Shown here piece by piece: positions 8,441 to 18,022 of a stretch of DNA of 64,000 nucleotides. Each line of letters starts with the position of its first letter. Within the stretch, counting starts at the first letter, position 1. The position numbers were made by a program, and so were the translations under genes. This DNA comes from an uncultured Desulfatiglans sp. (lineage in GTDB: Bacteria > Desulfobacterota > DSM-4660 > Desulfatiglandales > Desulfatiglandaceae). The DNA lies in NCBI GenBank assembly GCA_900498135.1, contig LR026961.1:2813111-2877110 (forward strand), read 5' to 3'. The notes below the pieces were generated by a model. That model did no database searches. It saw only the letters and a list, made by a program, of their open reading frames with translations, and was not told the DNA's origin.

Positions 8441-11232
8441 CCACGAAAAAGTTCGTCTATGCGTTCGAAGAGGGGGACAGCAAGAACAAGAAACTCCTGG
8501 GGGGCAAAGGGGCCAATCTCTGCGACATGACGCAGATCGGGCTTCCGGTTCCGCCGGGGTTCGTCATCACCACCGAGGCGTGCCTGGCTTACCTGGCCCA
8601 GAAGAAGAAGGGGCTCGACGCGGAGTTGATGGGTCAGGTCAAGGGGGCGATGGCGGACCTCGAAAAGAAGACCGGCAAGCGCTTCGGAGACCCGAAGAAC
8701 CCGCTGCTGGTCTCCGTCCGCTCCGGTGCGGCCATCTCCATGCCCGGGATGATGGACACCATCCTGAACCTCGGGTTGAACGAGGAGACGCTGCCCGGGC
8801 TCATCGAGCAGACGCAGAACGAACGGTTCGTCTACGACGCCTACCGGCGCGTGATCCAGTTGTTCAGCTCGGTCGGGCTGGGGCTCGGCGACGAGCTCTT
8901 CGACGAGATCTTCGAGGCGGTCAAGAAGAAGTACAAGGCGGCCCAGGACATCGATCTGGATGCCGAGGGCCTGAGGGAGATCTGCGACCGGTTTCTGCAC
9001 GCCGTGCAGGAGAAGACGGGCGGCCCGTTTCCGCAGGACCCCTATGTGCAGCTCGAGATGGCCGTCGAGGCGGTCTTCCGGTCCTGGATGGGGAAGCGCG
9101 CCGTCGACTACCGCAGGGAGTTCGGGATCACCACCGAGATGGCCAACGGGACGGCGGTGAACATCTGCACCATGGTCTTCGGAAACATGGGCAACGACTG
9201 CGCGACCGGGGTGGCCTTCACGCGGAACCCCGCCACCGGGGAGAACCGCCTCTACGGCGAGTACATGCTGAACGCGCAGGGGGAGGACGTCGTCGCGGGC
9301 ATCCGCACCCCGAAGCCGATCCGGGAGCTGCGCCGCGAGATGCCCGACGTCTACCAGGAGCTGGAGAAGCTCCGGCACACCCTGGAGAAGCGCTACCGCG
9401 AGGTGCAGGACTTCGAGTTCACGATCGAGAAGAACAAGCTCTACTGCCTCCAGACCCGGAACGGAAAGATGAACGCGGCGGCCTTCATCAAGACCTCCAT
9501 CGACATGGTGAACGAGGGGCTCATCACCGAAGACCAGGCGATTCTGCGCATCAAACCCGACATGCTGGCCCAGCTTCTCTATCCGCGGCTGGACCCCGAA
9601 GCGAAGGTGGACGTGCTGGCGACCGGCCTGCCCGCCTCTCCCGGGGCCGCCTGGGGCAAAATCGTCTTCGACGCCGACCGGGCCGAGAGCAAGGCCAAGC
9701 TGGGTGAGAAGGTCATCCTGGTCCGTGAGGAGACCAAACCCGACGACATCCACGGCTTTTTCGCCGCCCAGGGCATCTTGACGAGCCGCGGCGGCAAGAC
9801 CAGCCACGCAGCCGTGGTCGCCCGCGCCATGGGCAAACCGTGCGTCTCGGGCTGCGAGACCATGGTGATCAACTATGCCGCGCGCGAGGCCGTGCTTGCC
9901 GGAGTCCCGCTGCGGGAAGGCGATGTGCTCACGATCGACGGGACGACCGGAAACGTCTTCCAGGGAAGGGTCCCCACGATCGAACCGGAGTTCGTCGAGG
10001 ATCTGCTCGTGCTGCTCGAATGGGCGGACGAGATCAGCGAGCTGGAGGTGATGGCGAACGCCGATACGCCCGAGGCGGTCAAGAAGGCCAAGAAGTACGG
10101 CGCGATGGGCATCGGCCTGTGCCGGACGGAGCGGATGTTCAACCAGCCGGACCGTCTGCCGACTGTCCAGGAGATGATCCTGGCCGAAACGACCGCGGAG
10201 CGGCAGGCCGCCATCGATCGCCTGCTGCCGTTTCAGCGCGAGGACTTCAAGGAGATCTTCCGGATCATGGACGGCTACCCGGTGACGATCCGTCTGCTGG
10301 ACCCACCGATCCACGAGTTCCTGCCCTCCGCCGACGAGCTGATCCAGGAGATCACCCACCTCCGCGAGCTGCGCAAGACCATCGAGGGGATGGCGACCCT
10401 CCCGGACACCCTCAAGATGCTGGATCCGCAGCTGCACGAACGGTATTCGGCCAACCTCGAGGCGATCACGCTTGGCCTGGAGGAGCTCAAGAACAAACAC
10501 CTGGCGGAGACCCTGATCGACAACAAGGAGGTGATCCTGAGGAAGGTCCGCGCCCTGGCCGAGACGAACCCGATGCTCGGTCACCGCGGCGTCCGCCTGG
10601 GGATCACCTACCCGGAGATCTACGCCATGCAGATCCGGGCGATCCTCGAGGCCGCCGCCGAGCACATCAAGACCGGCGGGCGGATCAGCCCCGAGATCAT
10701 GGTCCCGCAGGTCTGCACGCTCGAGGAGCTCAAGTGGGTGCACCGCTACGTGAGCCAGATCCACAAGGAGGTGGAGAAGAAGTTCAAGATCAATGTGCCG
10801 TTCCACTTCGGCACCATGATCGAGGTAGTGCGGGCCTGCATGCGCGCCGGGCGGATCGCGGAGTTGGCGGAGTTCATGTCCTTCGGCACCAACGACCTGA
10901 CCCAGGCGACCTTTTCATTTTCGCGGGAGGACGCCGAGAACAAGTTCCTGCCGCTTTACAAGCAGCACGAGATCCTGCAGCACAACCCGTTCGAGGTCCT
11001 GGACATCAAGGGCGTCGGCCGGCTGATGATGATCACGATCGAGTGGGCCCGCAAGACCCGCCCCGACATGAAGGTCGGCATCTGCGGAGAGCAGGGCGGG
11101 CATCCGGACGCCATCCGCTTCTGCCACTACATCAAGATGACCTATGTGTCGTGCTCCCCGCCCCGGGTCCCCATCGCCCGGCTGGCCGCGGCGCATGCCA
11201 AGCTGACGGAGGCGGAGTTCAGCGTGGTGTAG
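8437..11232 (+). CDS. ppdK: Pyruvate, phosphate dikinase
   Basis: A 931-residue PPDK that interconverts ATP + pyruvate + Pi and AMP + PEP + PPi in the cytosol. The N-terminal ATP-grasp domain shows KLLGGKGANLCDM and VRSGAAISMPGMMDTILNLG. The central swivelling domain carries the phosphorylated His in GGKTSHAAVVARAMGKPCVSG (residues near 455). The C-terminal PEP/pyruvate barrel shows GLCRTERMF, GTNDLTQ and the terminal CGEQGGHPDAIRF with its catalytic Cys. The start ATG overlaps the preceding small-protein stop. In anaerobes the enzyme serves gluconeogenesis from pyruvate or PPi-linked glycolysis. A strong hairpin follows the stop. Confidence 0.97.
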   Translation: MTTKKFVYAFEEGDSKNKKLLGGKGANLCDMTQIGLPVPPGFVITTEACLAYLAQKKKGLDAELMGQVKGAMADLEKKTGKRFGDPKNPLLVSVRSGAAISMPGMMDTILNLGLNEETLPGLIEQTQNERFVYDAYRRVIQLFSSVGLGLGDELFDEIFEAVKKKYKAAQDIDLDAEGLREICDRFLHAVQEKTGGPFPQDPYVQLEMAVEAVFRSWMGKRAVDYRREFGITTEMANGTAVNICTMVFGNMGNDCATGVAFTRNPATGENRLYGEYMLNAQGEDVVAGIRTPKPIRELRREMPDVYQELEKLRHTLEKRYREVQDFEFTIEKNKLYCLQTRNGKMNAAAFIKTSIDMVNEGLITEDQAILRIKPDMLAQLLYPRLDPEAKVDVLATGLPASPGAAWGKIVFDADRAESKAKLGEKVILVREETKPDDIHGFFAAQGILTSRGGKTSHAAVVARAMGKPCVSGCETMVINYAAREAVLAGVPLREGDVLTIDGTTGNVFQGRVPTIEPEFVEDLLVLLEWADEISELEVMANADTPEAVKKAKKYGAMGIGLCRTERMFNQPDRLPTVQEMILAETTAERQAAIDRLLPFQREDFKEIFRIMDGYPVTIRLLDPPIHEFLPSADELIQEITHLRELRKTIEGMATLPDTLKMLDPQLHERYSANLEAITLGLEELKNKHLAETLIDNKEVILRKVRALAETNPMLGHRGVRLGITYPEIYAMQIRAILEAAAEHIKTGGRISPEIMVPQVCTLEELKWVHRYVSQIHKEVEKKFKINVPFHFGTMIEVVRACMRAGRIAELAEFMSFGTNDLTQATFSFSREDAENKFLPLYKQHEILQHNPFEVLDIKGVGRLMMITIEWARKTRPDMKVGICGEQGGHPDAIRFCHYIKMTYVSCSPPRVPIARLAAAHAKLTEAEFSVV

Positions 11233-11265
11233 CTCCGCCGGGATCCGCTCGACGGCGACAGGAAA

Positions 11266-11312
11266 AGGCCGGAGGTTCTTCCCCTGCTCGATCAGGGGAA
11301 GGACTCCGGCCT
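11266..11312 (+). terminator. Hairpin terminator after ppdK
   Basis: Long two-part stem AGGCCGGAG...CTTCCCCTG / CAGGGGAAG...CTCCGGCCT, 33 bp after the ppdK stop, followed by a short T-rich CTTGCTT. It lies between convergent ppdK and plsB and could serve both. Confidence 0.7.
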
Positions 11313-11428
11313 CTTGCTTCCGATCCGGCCCCTTTGGCGCAGACCGCCTCTTTACCGTCGTTCCGGGCGGAACGGGAACCCCCCTTCGGGCGGCGGGATC
11401 CCGAGGGGGCTCTGTTCACGCCGGCGGG

Positions 11429-13987
11429 TCAGTAGGCGTAGTGGAAGAGGTCGTAGATCCGCTGAGCAAGCCGGTGGAGGTCCCGCTCGTCCTCCGGGAA
11501 GGAAGGCGCCGAGTCGTCCAGGGACTTGAGGATGTGCTGGTCGATCAACTGCGCCGCGTTCTTGAAGGTGACCTGCGAGAGGGCCTCCAGGTTGCGGATG
11601 ATCCCGAGCTTGTGGTAGCGCAGCCCGAGGTTCTTCATCCGCTTGAGGGCGTCCCCCTTCTGACGGCGTTCGCCTTCGTCCCGGAGCGCTGCGCGCACGG
11701 CGACCCAGTAGGCCTCGAGGAACGTGCGGGCGAACCCCGACCAGACGCGGAGCATCTCGATACCCTCCGCCCTGACGCGGTATCCCTCCGACTCCCGCTC
11801 ATAGAAGATCAGCCGCCTCTCCTGGAAGTAGTCCAGCCCCGAGGCCACCGCCTCCGAATCGTCGTGCGTCTCCTCGAAGATGAATTCGTACTGGAAGAGC
11901 CTTCTCAGAAAGCGGTAGTCCTCGAGGATCCCTCGATGGGTCTTGATCTCCTCGGGCCGGCTGATGAGGGAGACGCCCACGAAGGCGTGCGAGATGAACC
12001 AGTGGATGATGCTGTTCTTGTAGTATTCGAGTTCGAGCTCCCGCTCCTTTTCGATGAAGTAGAAGGTCTCCTCCCCGGAGACGTCCTCCAGCTGGTTCAC
12101 CACCTTCCAGCCGATCAGCAGGTTCAGGGTCTCCTCCACCGCCTCGTCGAAGGATGACAGGCTGGCGGCGACGGGGACCTTCTGCCCGCCGAGGAACGCC
12201 AGGAACTCCCCGGCGGTGGCCTTCAGTTGGCTCAGGAGGAAACCGTGCCGGTGCCCGGTGAGCAGCGCGGCGGCTATGAGTGCCAGCGGGGTGGCCAGTG
12301 TCACGTGGTTGATGGCCTGGATCAGATGGGAGGCCAGCCGCCGGTGGTCGCCCGGTTCGAGCTCCCGCCCGGAGGCGCGGATGTAGTCGCTGAGAGAGAT
12401 GGGCTGTCCGAAGCGGATGTAGATCTTGCCGTACTTGCGTTTGAGGAAGCGCCGGGCCTTCAGGATCTGGAAAAAGCTCTCCCGTTCCTTTTCCCCACCG
12501 CTCAATTCCTTCAGATAGGCCTTCTCTTCGAGGATCCGGTCGTAGCTGATCGAGGCCGGGACGAACAGCAGGTCTTCACAGAAGCCCTCCTGGTAGGCCT
12601 CGAGCAGGATCGACAGGAAGCCGATCTTGGGGATGATCAGCTTGCCGCTGCGGCTTCTCCCCCCCTCGATGAAGAACTCCAGCGGGTAGCCTTCCTTCAG
12701 CAGGGCCTTGATGTACCGGGCGAAGATGGTCGCGTAGAGGCGCGCCCCCTTGAAGGTCCTGCGGATGAAAAAGGCCCCGGATTTCCGGAACATGTGCCCC
12801 ATGGGCCAGAAGGCCAGGTTCTGCCCCGCGGCGACCCGGGGGATGTGCATGTTGTAATCGTAGAGGATGTAGTTGAGCACGAGGTAATCGACGTGGCTCT
12901 TGTGGGAGGGGATGTAGATGAGCGGGCCCTGGCCGGCGGCCTTCCTCACCCTGGCGAGCTCGTTCGGCTCGACCTCGATCCCCTCGTAGATCTTCTTCCA
13001 CAGCCAGCTCAGCGTCAGGTGGAAAAACTGGATGTAGGCGCTGTTGTAGTCGGCCGCGATCTCCTCGTAGTGGGCGGCCGCCTTTTTCTTGACCTGTTTG
13101 ACGGCCTTGGGGTTCCCCTTCGCACTGTGCTCGATCAGTTGCATGACCTTCGGGTCCCGCAGGACGATCTCCTTCAGCTGCTGGTGCGTCTTCATGATGG
13201 GGCCGAGGATGACCCGCTTCTGCTGGTCGATGCGGTTGATCATCTCCTGCCGGATCTCCGCGGCCGCTGCCTCGGGGGAGAGGTCGGCCGCGCTAGAGGC
13301 GAGATATTCCTGCAGATTCAACGGCTGCCCGAAGTCGATGAAGGCCCGGCGGTGGTAGCGGAAGAAGAGGACGATCTTGCGGATGATCCCCGGGTTTTCC
13401 TTGAAGCCGAAGAAGATGTCCAGGATCCCGGGGTGCTCCTTTTCCGGGGCCTTCTTGTAGAGGATGAGCTGCGGGACCATGAAGATGGGGCGGTCCATGG
13501 TCTTCTGGGTCTCGATCAGCAGTTGCATCGGGTCCTTTTCGGCGTGGATGAACTGCCGCCGGAACCGTTTGGGGCTCAGCAGCGGGAGGAGGGCTGTGTC
13601 CCCCGAGAGGATGGCGTCCCGGAAAAAGGCGCTTTCGTAAGGGTCGGCGAACTTGCCTCTTTTGAAGAAGTGCCCGACCTGAAAGCGGAGCCATCGAAAA
13701 AGCTGTCGAAGCGGAAGCAGCAGGACCATGTTGAGATCGAAGGCGATCTTGGGGTAGGGCAGGCGGCTTCTCAGGAAGCGGTAGTGATAGAGGAGATATT
13801 CGAGCCTGCCTCGGTACTTGATGGCGTAGACCACGGTCCCGTCGCGGTTCATCTGCCTGAGCTCTTCGGTCATGTTCTCGTCGAAGCGCACGTGGCGGAA
13901 GAGCCGGTAGAGCAGCCAGCTCAGGAAGAATCCGGGCTTGTAATCCAGGACGAAGGGAAAAAAAGGCCCTTTCTGCTTCTGATTCAT
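11429..13987 (-). CDS. plsB: Glycerol-3-phosphate 1-O-acyltransferase (PlsB family)
   Basis: An 852-residue PlsB-type membrane-associated acyltransferase that acylates sn-glycerol-3-phosphate at position 1, the first step of phospholipid synthesis. The acyltransferase blocks are in order: HKSHVDYL (H-x4-D, near residue 360), GAFFIRRTFKG, FFIEGGRSRSGK and a later VPASISYDR. The N-terminal third and the helical C-terminal third also follow the E. coli PlsB layout (about 807 aa), so this is not just a PlsC-like domain. I choose ATG at 13987 (MNQKQKG) with AAAGGTGAG upstream over the TTG 24 bp earlier, which overlaps the upstream stop. The gene follows the UPF0210 gene by 20 bp and is likely cotranscribed with it. 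Confidence 0.9.
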   Translation of the reverse strand: MNQKQKGPFFPFVLDYKPGFFLSWLLYRLFRHVRFDENMTEELRQMNRDGTVVYAIKYRGRLEYLLYHYRFLRSRLPYPKIAFDLNMVLLLPLRQLFRWLRFQVGHFFKRGKFADPYESAFFRDAILSGDTALLPLLSPKRFRRQFIHAEKDPMQLLIETQKTMDRPIFMVPQLILYKKAPEKEHPGILDIFFGFKENPGIIRKIVLFFRYHRRAFIDFGQPLNLQEYLASSAADLSPEAAAAEIRQEMINRIDQQKRVILGPIMKTHQQLKEIVLRDPKVMQLIEHSAKGNPKAVKQVKKKAAAHYEEIAADYNSAYIQFFHLTLSWLWKKIYEGIEVEPNELARVRKAAGQGPLIYIPSHKSHVDYLVLNYILYDYNMHIPRVAAGQNLAFWPMGHMFRKSGAFFIRRTFKGARLYATIFARYIKALLKEGYPLEFFIEGGRSRSGKLIIPKIGFLSILLEAYQEGFCEDLLFVPASISYDRILEEKAYLKELSGGEKERESFFQILKARRFLKRKYGKIYIRFGQPISLSDYIRASGRELEPGDHRRLASHLIQAINHVTLATPLALIAAALLTGHRHGFLLSQLKATAGEFLAFLGGQKVPVAASLSSFDEAVEETLNLLIGWKVVNQLEDVSGEETFYFIEKERELELEYYKNSIIHWFISHAFVGVSLISRPEEIKTHRGILEDYRFLRRLFQYEFIFEETHDDSEAVASGLDYFQERRLIFYERESEGYRVRAEGIEMLRVWSGFARTFLEAYWVAVRAALRDEGERRQKGDALKRMKNLGLRYHKLGIIRNLEALSQVTFKNAAQLIDQHILKSLDDSAPSFPEDERDLHRLAQRIYDLFHYAY

Positions 13988-14007
13988 GAGATGCTCACCT
14001 TTCCGTG

Positions 14008-15381
14008 TCAATTCACGAGGCTTTGCGTGGGCGCCGGGATCCTGCCGCCCAGGCGGATGAAGGTGGGGTCTCCATTGGCGCCGTTGACCGGCATGATGGT
14101 GGTCTCCCCCAGCAGCCCCCCGAAGAACGCCTTTTCCCCGGCCCGCTTTCCGGGCACCGGGATGAGGCGGGCGGCGGTGGTCTTCTTGTTGACGACGCCG
14201 ATCGCCATCTCGTCGGCGATGATCGCGGCCAGCGTCTCGGCCGATACATCCCCCGGCAGGGCGACCATGTCAAGCCCCACCGAACAGACGCTCGTCATGG
14301 CCTCGAGTTTTTCGAGGCTCAGGAGGCCGCTGCGCGCGGCCTCGGCGATGTTGCTGTCCTCGCTGACCGGGATGAACGCGCCGCTCAGGCCCCCCACATA
14401 GGAGCTCGCGAAGGCCCCGCCCTTCTTCACGGCGTCGTTCAGAAGCGCCAGAAGGGCCGTCGAGCCCGGCACCCCGATGGCCTGCAGCCCGAGGCTCTGG
14501 AAGATCTCCCCGACGCTGTCGCCCACGTCGGGGGTCGGGGCGAGCGAGAGGTCCACCACGCCGAACGGGACTCCCAGCCGTTCGGCCACCTCCCGCCCGA
14601 TCAGTTCGCCGGCCCGCGTGACCTTGAAGGCGGTCCGCTTGATCAGCTCTGAAAGCCTTCCGAGGTCGAGGCCGGGCTCCACCGCGCGGGCGCGGTCGAT
14701 GGCGCGTTTGACGACGCCCGGTCCGCTCACGCCGATGTTGATGACGGCGTCCGGCTCCCCGACGCCGAGATAGGCGCCGGCCATGAAGGGGATGTCCTGC
14801 GGGATGTTGGCGAAGACGCACAGCTTGGCGCAGGCGATGCCGTCCGCCCCGGCCGAGGCCGCTGCCGCGGCCTTGATCGTGCGCCCCATGAGGTAGACCG
14901 CGTCCATGTTGATGCCCGCCCGCGTCGAGGCCACGTTCACGGAGGCGCAAAGGCGCTCCGTGCGGGAAAGGGCCTCCGGGAGGCTCTCGATCAAGGCCCG
15001 GTCGCCCGTCGTAAACCCCTTTTCGACGAGGGCGCTGAAGCCGCCGATGAAGTCCACGCCGACCTCCCGGGCGGTCCGGTCGAGGGCCTGCGCGATCCGC
15101 ACGAAGCCGTGCGCGGAAAAGGGGGCGCCCGCCACGGCGAGAGGGCTGACCGCGATCCGCTTGTTCACCACCGGGATCCCGTATTTCTCGCCGACCTCGG
15201 CGCAGACCTGCACCAGGGGGGCCGCCAGGCCTAAAATCTTCTCCCGGATCCGCGCCATGAACCGGTCCGGATCGTCGCTGGCGCAGTCGAACAGGCTGAT
15301 GCCGAGGGTCACCGTGCGCACGTCCAGGTGCTCCACCTTGAGCATCTCCAGCGTGGCCAATATGTCCTGGTCATTGATCAT
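14008..15381 (-). CDS. UPF0210/DUF711 (PFL-like) family protein
   Basis: A 457-residue protein matching the UPF0210 (DUF711, 'PFL family') group: it starts MINDQDILATLEMLKVEHLDVRTVTLGISLFDC and contains GINMDAVYLMGRTIKA, VSGPGVVKRAI and DLSLAPTPDVGDS-type segments. The fold is predicted to be pyruvate-formate-lyase-like, but no catalytic activity is established and I see no Gly-radical motif. In many bacteria it neighbours a small ACT-domain protein (UPF0237). The same pair occurs here, with the ACT gene about 50 bp upstream on the same strand, so a shared, probably amino-acid-responsive role is likely. Confidence 0.88.
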   Translation of the reverse strand: MINDQDILATLEMLKVEHLDVRTVTLGISLFDCASDDPDRFMARIREKILGLAAPLVQVCAEVGEKYGIPVVNKRIAVSPLAVAGAPFSAHGFVRIAQALDRTAREVGVDFIGGFSALVEKGFTTGDRALIESLPEALSRTERLCASVNVASTRAGINMDAVYLMGRTIKAAAAASAGADGIACAKLCVFANIPQDIPFMAGAYLGVGEPDAVINIGVSGPGVVKRAIDRARAVEPGLDLGRLSELIKRTAFKVTRAGELIGREVAERLGVPFGVVDLSLAPTPDVGDSVGEIFQSLGLQAIGVPGSTALLALLNDAVKKGGAFASSYVGGLSGAFIPVSEDSNIAEAARSGLLSLEKLEAMTSVCSVGLDMVALPGDVSAETLAAIIADEMAIGVVNKKTTAARLIPVPGKRAGEKAFFGGLLGETTIMPVNGANGDPTFIRLGGRIPAPTQSLVN

Positions 15382-15430
15382 GATCGGGTCTCTCCATCTT
15401 TAATCTTATAGAAGGCGGAGCGGCGCTCGC

Positions 15431-15985
15431 TCAGATGCGGTGCAGGGCGTCGAAGATGTTCCTGTGCTGGAGGCTGAGGGCGAGCCCCAGCTCCTCGGCC
15501 CGGGCGTGAAGCGCCTTGCGGAAGGCGGCCGGATCGGTGTCCACGGGCACATCCACCTCGTAGATCATCGTGTTGCGCCGGGGATCCTCTCCGCCGCGGA
15601 AGATGGCCTTGAGGTTCACGATGTTGGCCCCGAAGGCCGCCATGACCTCGCTGATCCCGGCGATCAGACCGATGCGGTCCGCCCCCATGGTGGTGACGAT
15701 GAAGGGCTGGCTGGCTGCCGGAGGGGCAGGGGAGACGCCCCTGTCGAGCGGCCTCGCGAAGGTGCTCAGCCCCATCGGTCGGAGGGCCCGGTCGAGGGCC
15801 GCCTCGATCCCGTCGAGGGCCGCCGCCTCGGGCAGGGAGACGATGGCCACCCCTGCGAACTCCGTCTGGAGGATAGTCTGGCTGACATCTTCGATGTTGC
15901 AGCCGTTGTCGGAGAGGGTCCTCGATATGGCCGCCATGATGCCGGGCCTGTCGGTGCCGAGCACCGAGATGATCGCCTTTTCCAT
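15431..15985 (-). CDS. Two-domain ACT protein (GcvR/UPF0237-like)
   Basis: A 184-residue protein with two ACT domains. The first (residues 1-75) begins MEKAIISVLGTDRPGIMAAISRTL; the second (about 95-175) has FIVTTMGADRIGLIAGISEVMAAFGANIV. ACT domains bind amino acids or similar small ligands. This arrangement resembles glycine-cleavage regulator GcvR and UPF0237 proteins. The ATG at 15985 is where homology to the family begins; the in-frame extension upstream is Arg-rich and unlikely. It leads the UPF0210-plsB run on the minus strand and is divergent from the bifunctional nuclease gene. Confidence 0.85.
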   Translation of the reverse strand: MEKAIISVLGTDRPGIMAAISRTLSDNGCNIEDVSQTILQTEFAGVAIVSLPEAAALDGIEAALDRALRPMGLSTFARPLDRGVSPAPPAASQPFIVTTMGADRIGLIAGISEVMAAFGANIVNLKAIFRGGEDPRRNTMIYEVDVPVDTDPAAFRKALHARAEELGLALSLQHRNIFDALHRI

Positions 15986-16131
15986 GGGGGGTCTGTTCCT
16001 CCGGCCGGGAAGAAGGTGTAGTGTTTCCAAAGACCGGTACACGCTATGCCGACCGTCCGAAAATGTCAATCCTGACGGTTCCGCAGCACGTTCGCGGGCC
16101 CTTCCCGGGAGGCGCTCATTGGACTGCCTTG

Positions 16132-16170
16132 TTGACAAACGAAGGCGTATGTTTAAGAATAAACTTAAAC
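16132..16170 (+). promoter_or_regulatory. Promoter with overlapping inverted repeat before the bifunctional nuclease gene
   Basis: TTGACA (16132-16137) is followed 17 bp later by AAGAAT. The -10 region is overlapped by a perfect inverted repeat, GTTTAAG (16151-16157), a 6-base spacer, then CTTAAAC (16164-16170). This looks like an operator for a dimeric regulator or a sigma-70 promoter with a repressor site. Confidence 0.5.
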
Positions 16171-16203
16171 AAACCGATGCATACGCATCCCATGGAGGGA
16201 GCC

Positions 16204-16701
16204 ATGTACAAACCCATGGTGATATCCGGACTGACGGTCGATCCGGTGACCAACAGCCCGATTGTCATATTGAAAGAGATCGACGGCGAGGAGACCCTTC
16301 CGATCTGGATCGGGCTTCTGGAGGCTACGGCTATCGCCAGCGAGCTCGAAGGGATCAAGTTTTCCAGGCCCATGACCCATGATCTGTTCCGGAATCTCCT
16401 GGAGATGGTCGGGGTCAAGATCCAGAAGGTGGAGGTCTGCGACCTGAAAGACAACACCTACTTTGCCATGATCCATTTCTTGCATGAGGGCAAGGAGATG
16501 ACCATCGACGCGCGGCCGAGCGATGCGCTGGCGGTTTCCCTGCGGGCCAAGGCGCCCATCTTCGTGTCCGACGAGGTGATCCGGAAGTCGGGACAGATCG
16601 ATCTCAAGGCAGAGGCGGAGGACAAATCCGAAAAGGGCAAGAAGTGGCAGGAGATCCTCGAAGGATTGAACCCGGAGGACTTCGGCAAATACAAGATGTA
16701 G
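16204..16701 (+). CDS. Bifunctional nuclease (DUF151) domain protein
   Basis: A 165-residue protein of the DUF151/bifunctional nuclease family. Typical pieces are LTVDPVTNSPIVILKE, LPIWIGLLEATAIA and IDARPSDALAVSLRAKAPIFVSDEV. The last ~40 residues are a Lys/Glu-rich tail. Plant members show RNase and DNase activity; the bacterial role is unproven. The start has GGAGGGAGCC just before the ATG; the frame upstream runs through the promoter. Regulation may involve the inverted repeat at 16151-16170. Confidence 0.88.
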   Translation: MYKPMVISGLTVDPVTNSPIVILKEIDGEETLPIWIGLLEATAIASELEGIKFSRPMTHDLFRNLLEMVGVKIQKVEVCDLKDNTYFAMIHFLHEGKEMTIDARPSDALAVSLRAKAPIFVSDEVIRKSGQIDLKAEAEDKSEKGKKWQEILEGLNPEDFGKYKM

Positions 16702-16818
16702 CGGCGGCCTTCGCCGGTTCGGGACCCCGCGTTTCCCCCGAGGCCTGAGGGTCCCCGCGAAATGAACCCCTCCTGCGCCCTGGGGTCGAGGCATTCAATC
16801 GCTGCGAGGTCCGGCCCC

Positions 16819-17883
16819 ATGTTTGAACACGTCGGAAACCTTCACATCCACTCCCGCCATTCGGACGGCACCGCCGAGGTGCCGGAGATCGCCCGGGACG
16901 CGGCCCGCGCCGGATGCGATTTCATCCTGATGAACGACCACGCCCACATGGCCGGCGGACTGCACCTCGATGAGGCCGGCTATTACGGACGCGTCCTCGT
17001 CCTCATCGGGCAGGAGATCGGTCATCGCTACCACCACTACCTGGCCTACAACCTCAACGATTGGATTCCGGGGCATGCCGACGGCCCCCAGACCACGATC
17101 GACCGCGTCAAGGCCCAGGGCGGGATCGGCTTCCTCGCCCACCCCTTCGAAAAAGGCATGCCCTTCAGAGACGGCGGGATCGCCTACACCTGGAACGACC
17201 TGACCGTCAGGGACTTCACAGGCATCTGCATCTGGAATTTTTCCTCCCGCTGGAAGGAGCGCGTCAAAGACATCCCGACCGCCCTCTACTGCCTCCTCTT
17301 CAAGGCCTTGAGCCTGAAAGGCCCCAGCGAAGAAACACTCGCCTATTATGACCGCTGCTGCCTCGAGCGCCGTGTGACGGCGATCGGCGGCTCCGACGCC
17401 CACGGCTCCTTCTTCCGATTGGGCCTCCTCCGTTTCAGGCCCTTCTCTTACCGCCGGCTTCTCCGCTCCATCGACGTGCACCTCCTTCTCGATGCGCCCC
17501 TTTCCCAAGACGTAGACACCGCAGCCCTCCAGATCTACGGGGCCCTCCAGAACGGAAGCCTTTACGTGGCCCACGACGGCTTGAAAACCGCCAAAGGCTT
17601 CCGGTTCGCCTTCGTCCCCGATGAAGGCGACCCCCTCCCGATGGGTGCGGAGGCCGCCTTCCGCCCCGGCAACCTCCAGATCAACCTGCCGCGCCCCTCC
17701 CTCGTCCGAATCATCCGCAACGGCCGCCTCTTGCAGGAGCGAACCCTCCTCGATGCCCACCTTCCCATACCAGGCCCCGGCGTCTACCGCATCGAGGCCT
17801 GCCTCCGCTGCCCCCTTTTCGGCCTCCGCCCGTGGATCTTCTCGAACCCCATCTACCTCCGCGCCCCCTCTCCGGATCGTTGA
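16819..17883 (+). CDS. PHP-domain metal-dependent phosphoesterase
   Basis: About 354 residues. The PHP active-site metal ligands are all visible in order: HIHSRHSDGTAE (H-x-H...D), ILMNDHAHMAGG (DH), IGQEIGH (E), GFLAHPFEKG (H) and GGSDAHG (D-x-H). The family hydrolyses phosphate esters; the substrate here is unknown. The C-terminal ~110 residues form an additional beta-rich domain. The ATG at 16819 (MFEHVGN) directly precedes the domain and has GAGG upstream; an in-frame ATG at 16762 would add 19 unlikely residues. It is the last core gene before the tRNA-Leu that anchors the islands. Confidence 0.87.
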   Translation: MFEHVGNLHIHSRHSDGTAEVPEIARDAARAGCDFILMNDHAHMAGGLHLDEAGYYGRVLVLIGQEIGHRYHHYLAYNLNDWIPGHADGPQTTIDRVKAQGGIGFLAHPFEKGMPFRDGGIAYTWNDLTVRDFTGICIWNFSSRWKERVKDIPTALYCLLFKALSLKGPSEETLAYYDRCCLERRVTAIGGSDAHGSFFRLGLLRFRPFSYRRLLRSIDVHLLLDAPLSQDVDTAALQIYGALQNGSLYVAHDGLKTAKGFRFAFVPDEGDPLPMGAEAAFRPGNLQINLPRPSLVRIIRNGRLLQERTLLDAHLPIPGPGVYRIEACLRCPLFGLRPWIFSNPIYLRAPSPDR

Positions 17884-17908
17884 CACACCCCGGCCCCCTG
17901 TGCTAATG
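17880..17908 (+). promoter_or_regulatory. Candidate promoter of tRNA-Leu
   Basis: TTGACA (17880-17885) and CTAATG 17 bp later, overlapping the end of the PHP gene and about 115 bp before the tRNA. The -10 is imperfect. Confidence 0.35.
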
Positions 17909-18022
17909 AAAAGCCTATCCCCCCGATCCAGGGACACTCGGACGGCGCCCATCACCGCCCCGGCTTCCCCGAAACCGTCGGAGGCTTCCCGCTTTCTCTC
18001 TCGACAAGGTGAAACACCCCCT

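Noticed and set aside
8392..10806. 804-codon minus-strand frame opposite ppdK, and similar long plus-strand frames opposite plsB (12227-14401)
   Set aside because: Both lie antisense to well-supported enzymes and show no family resemblance; shadow frames.
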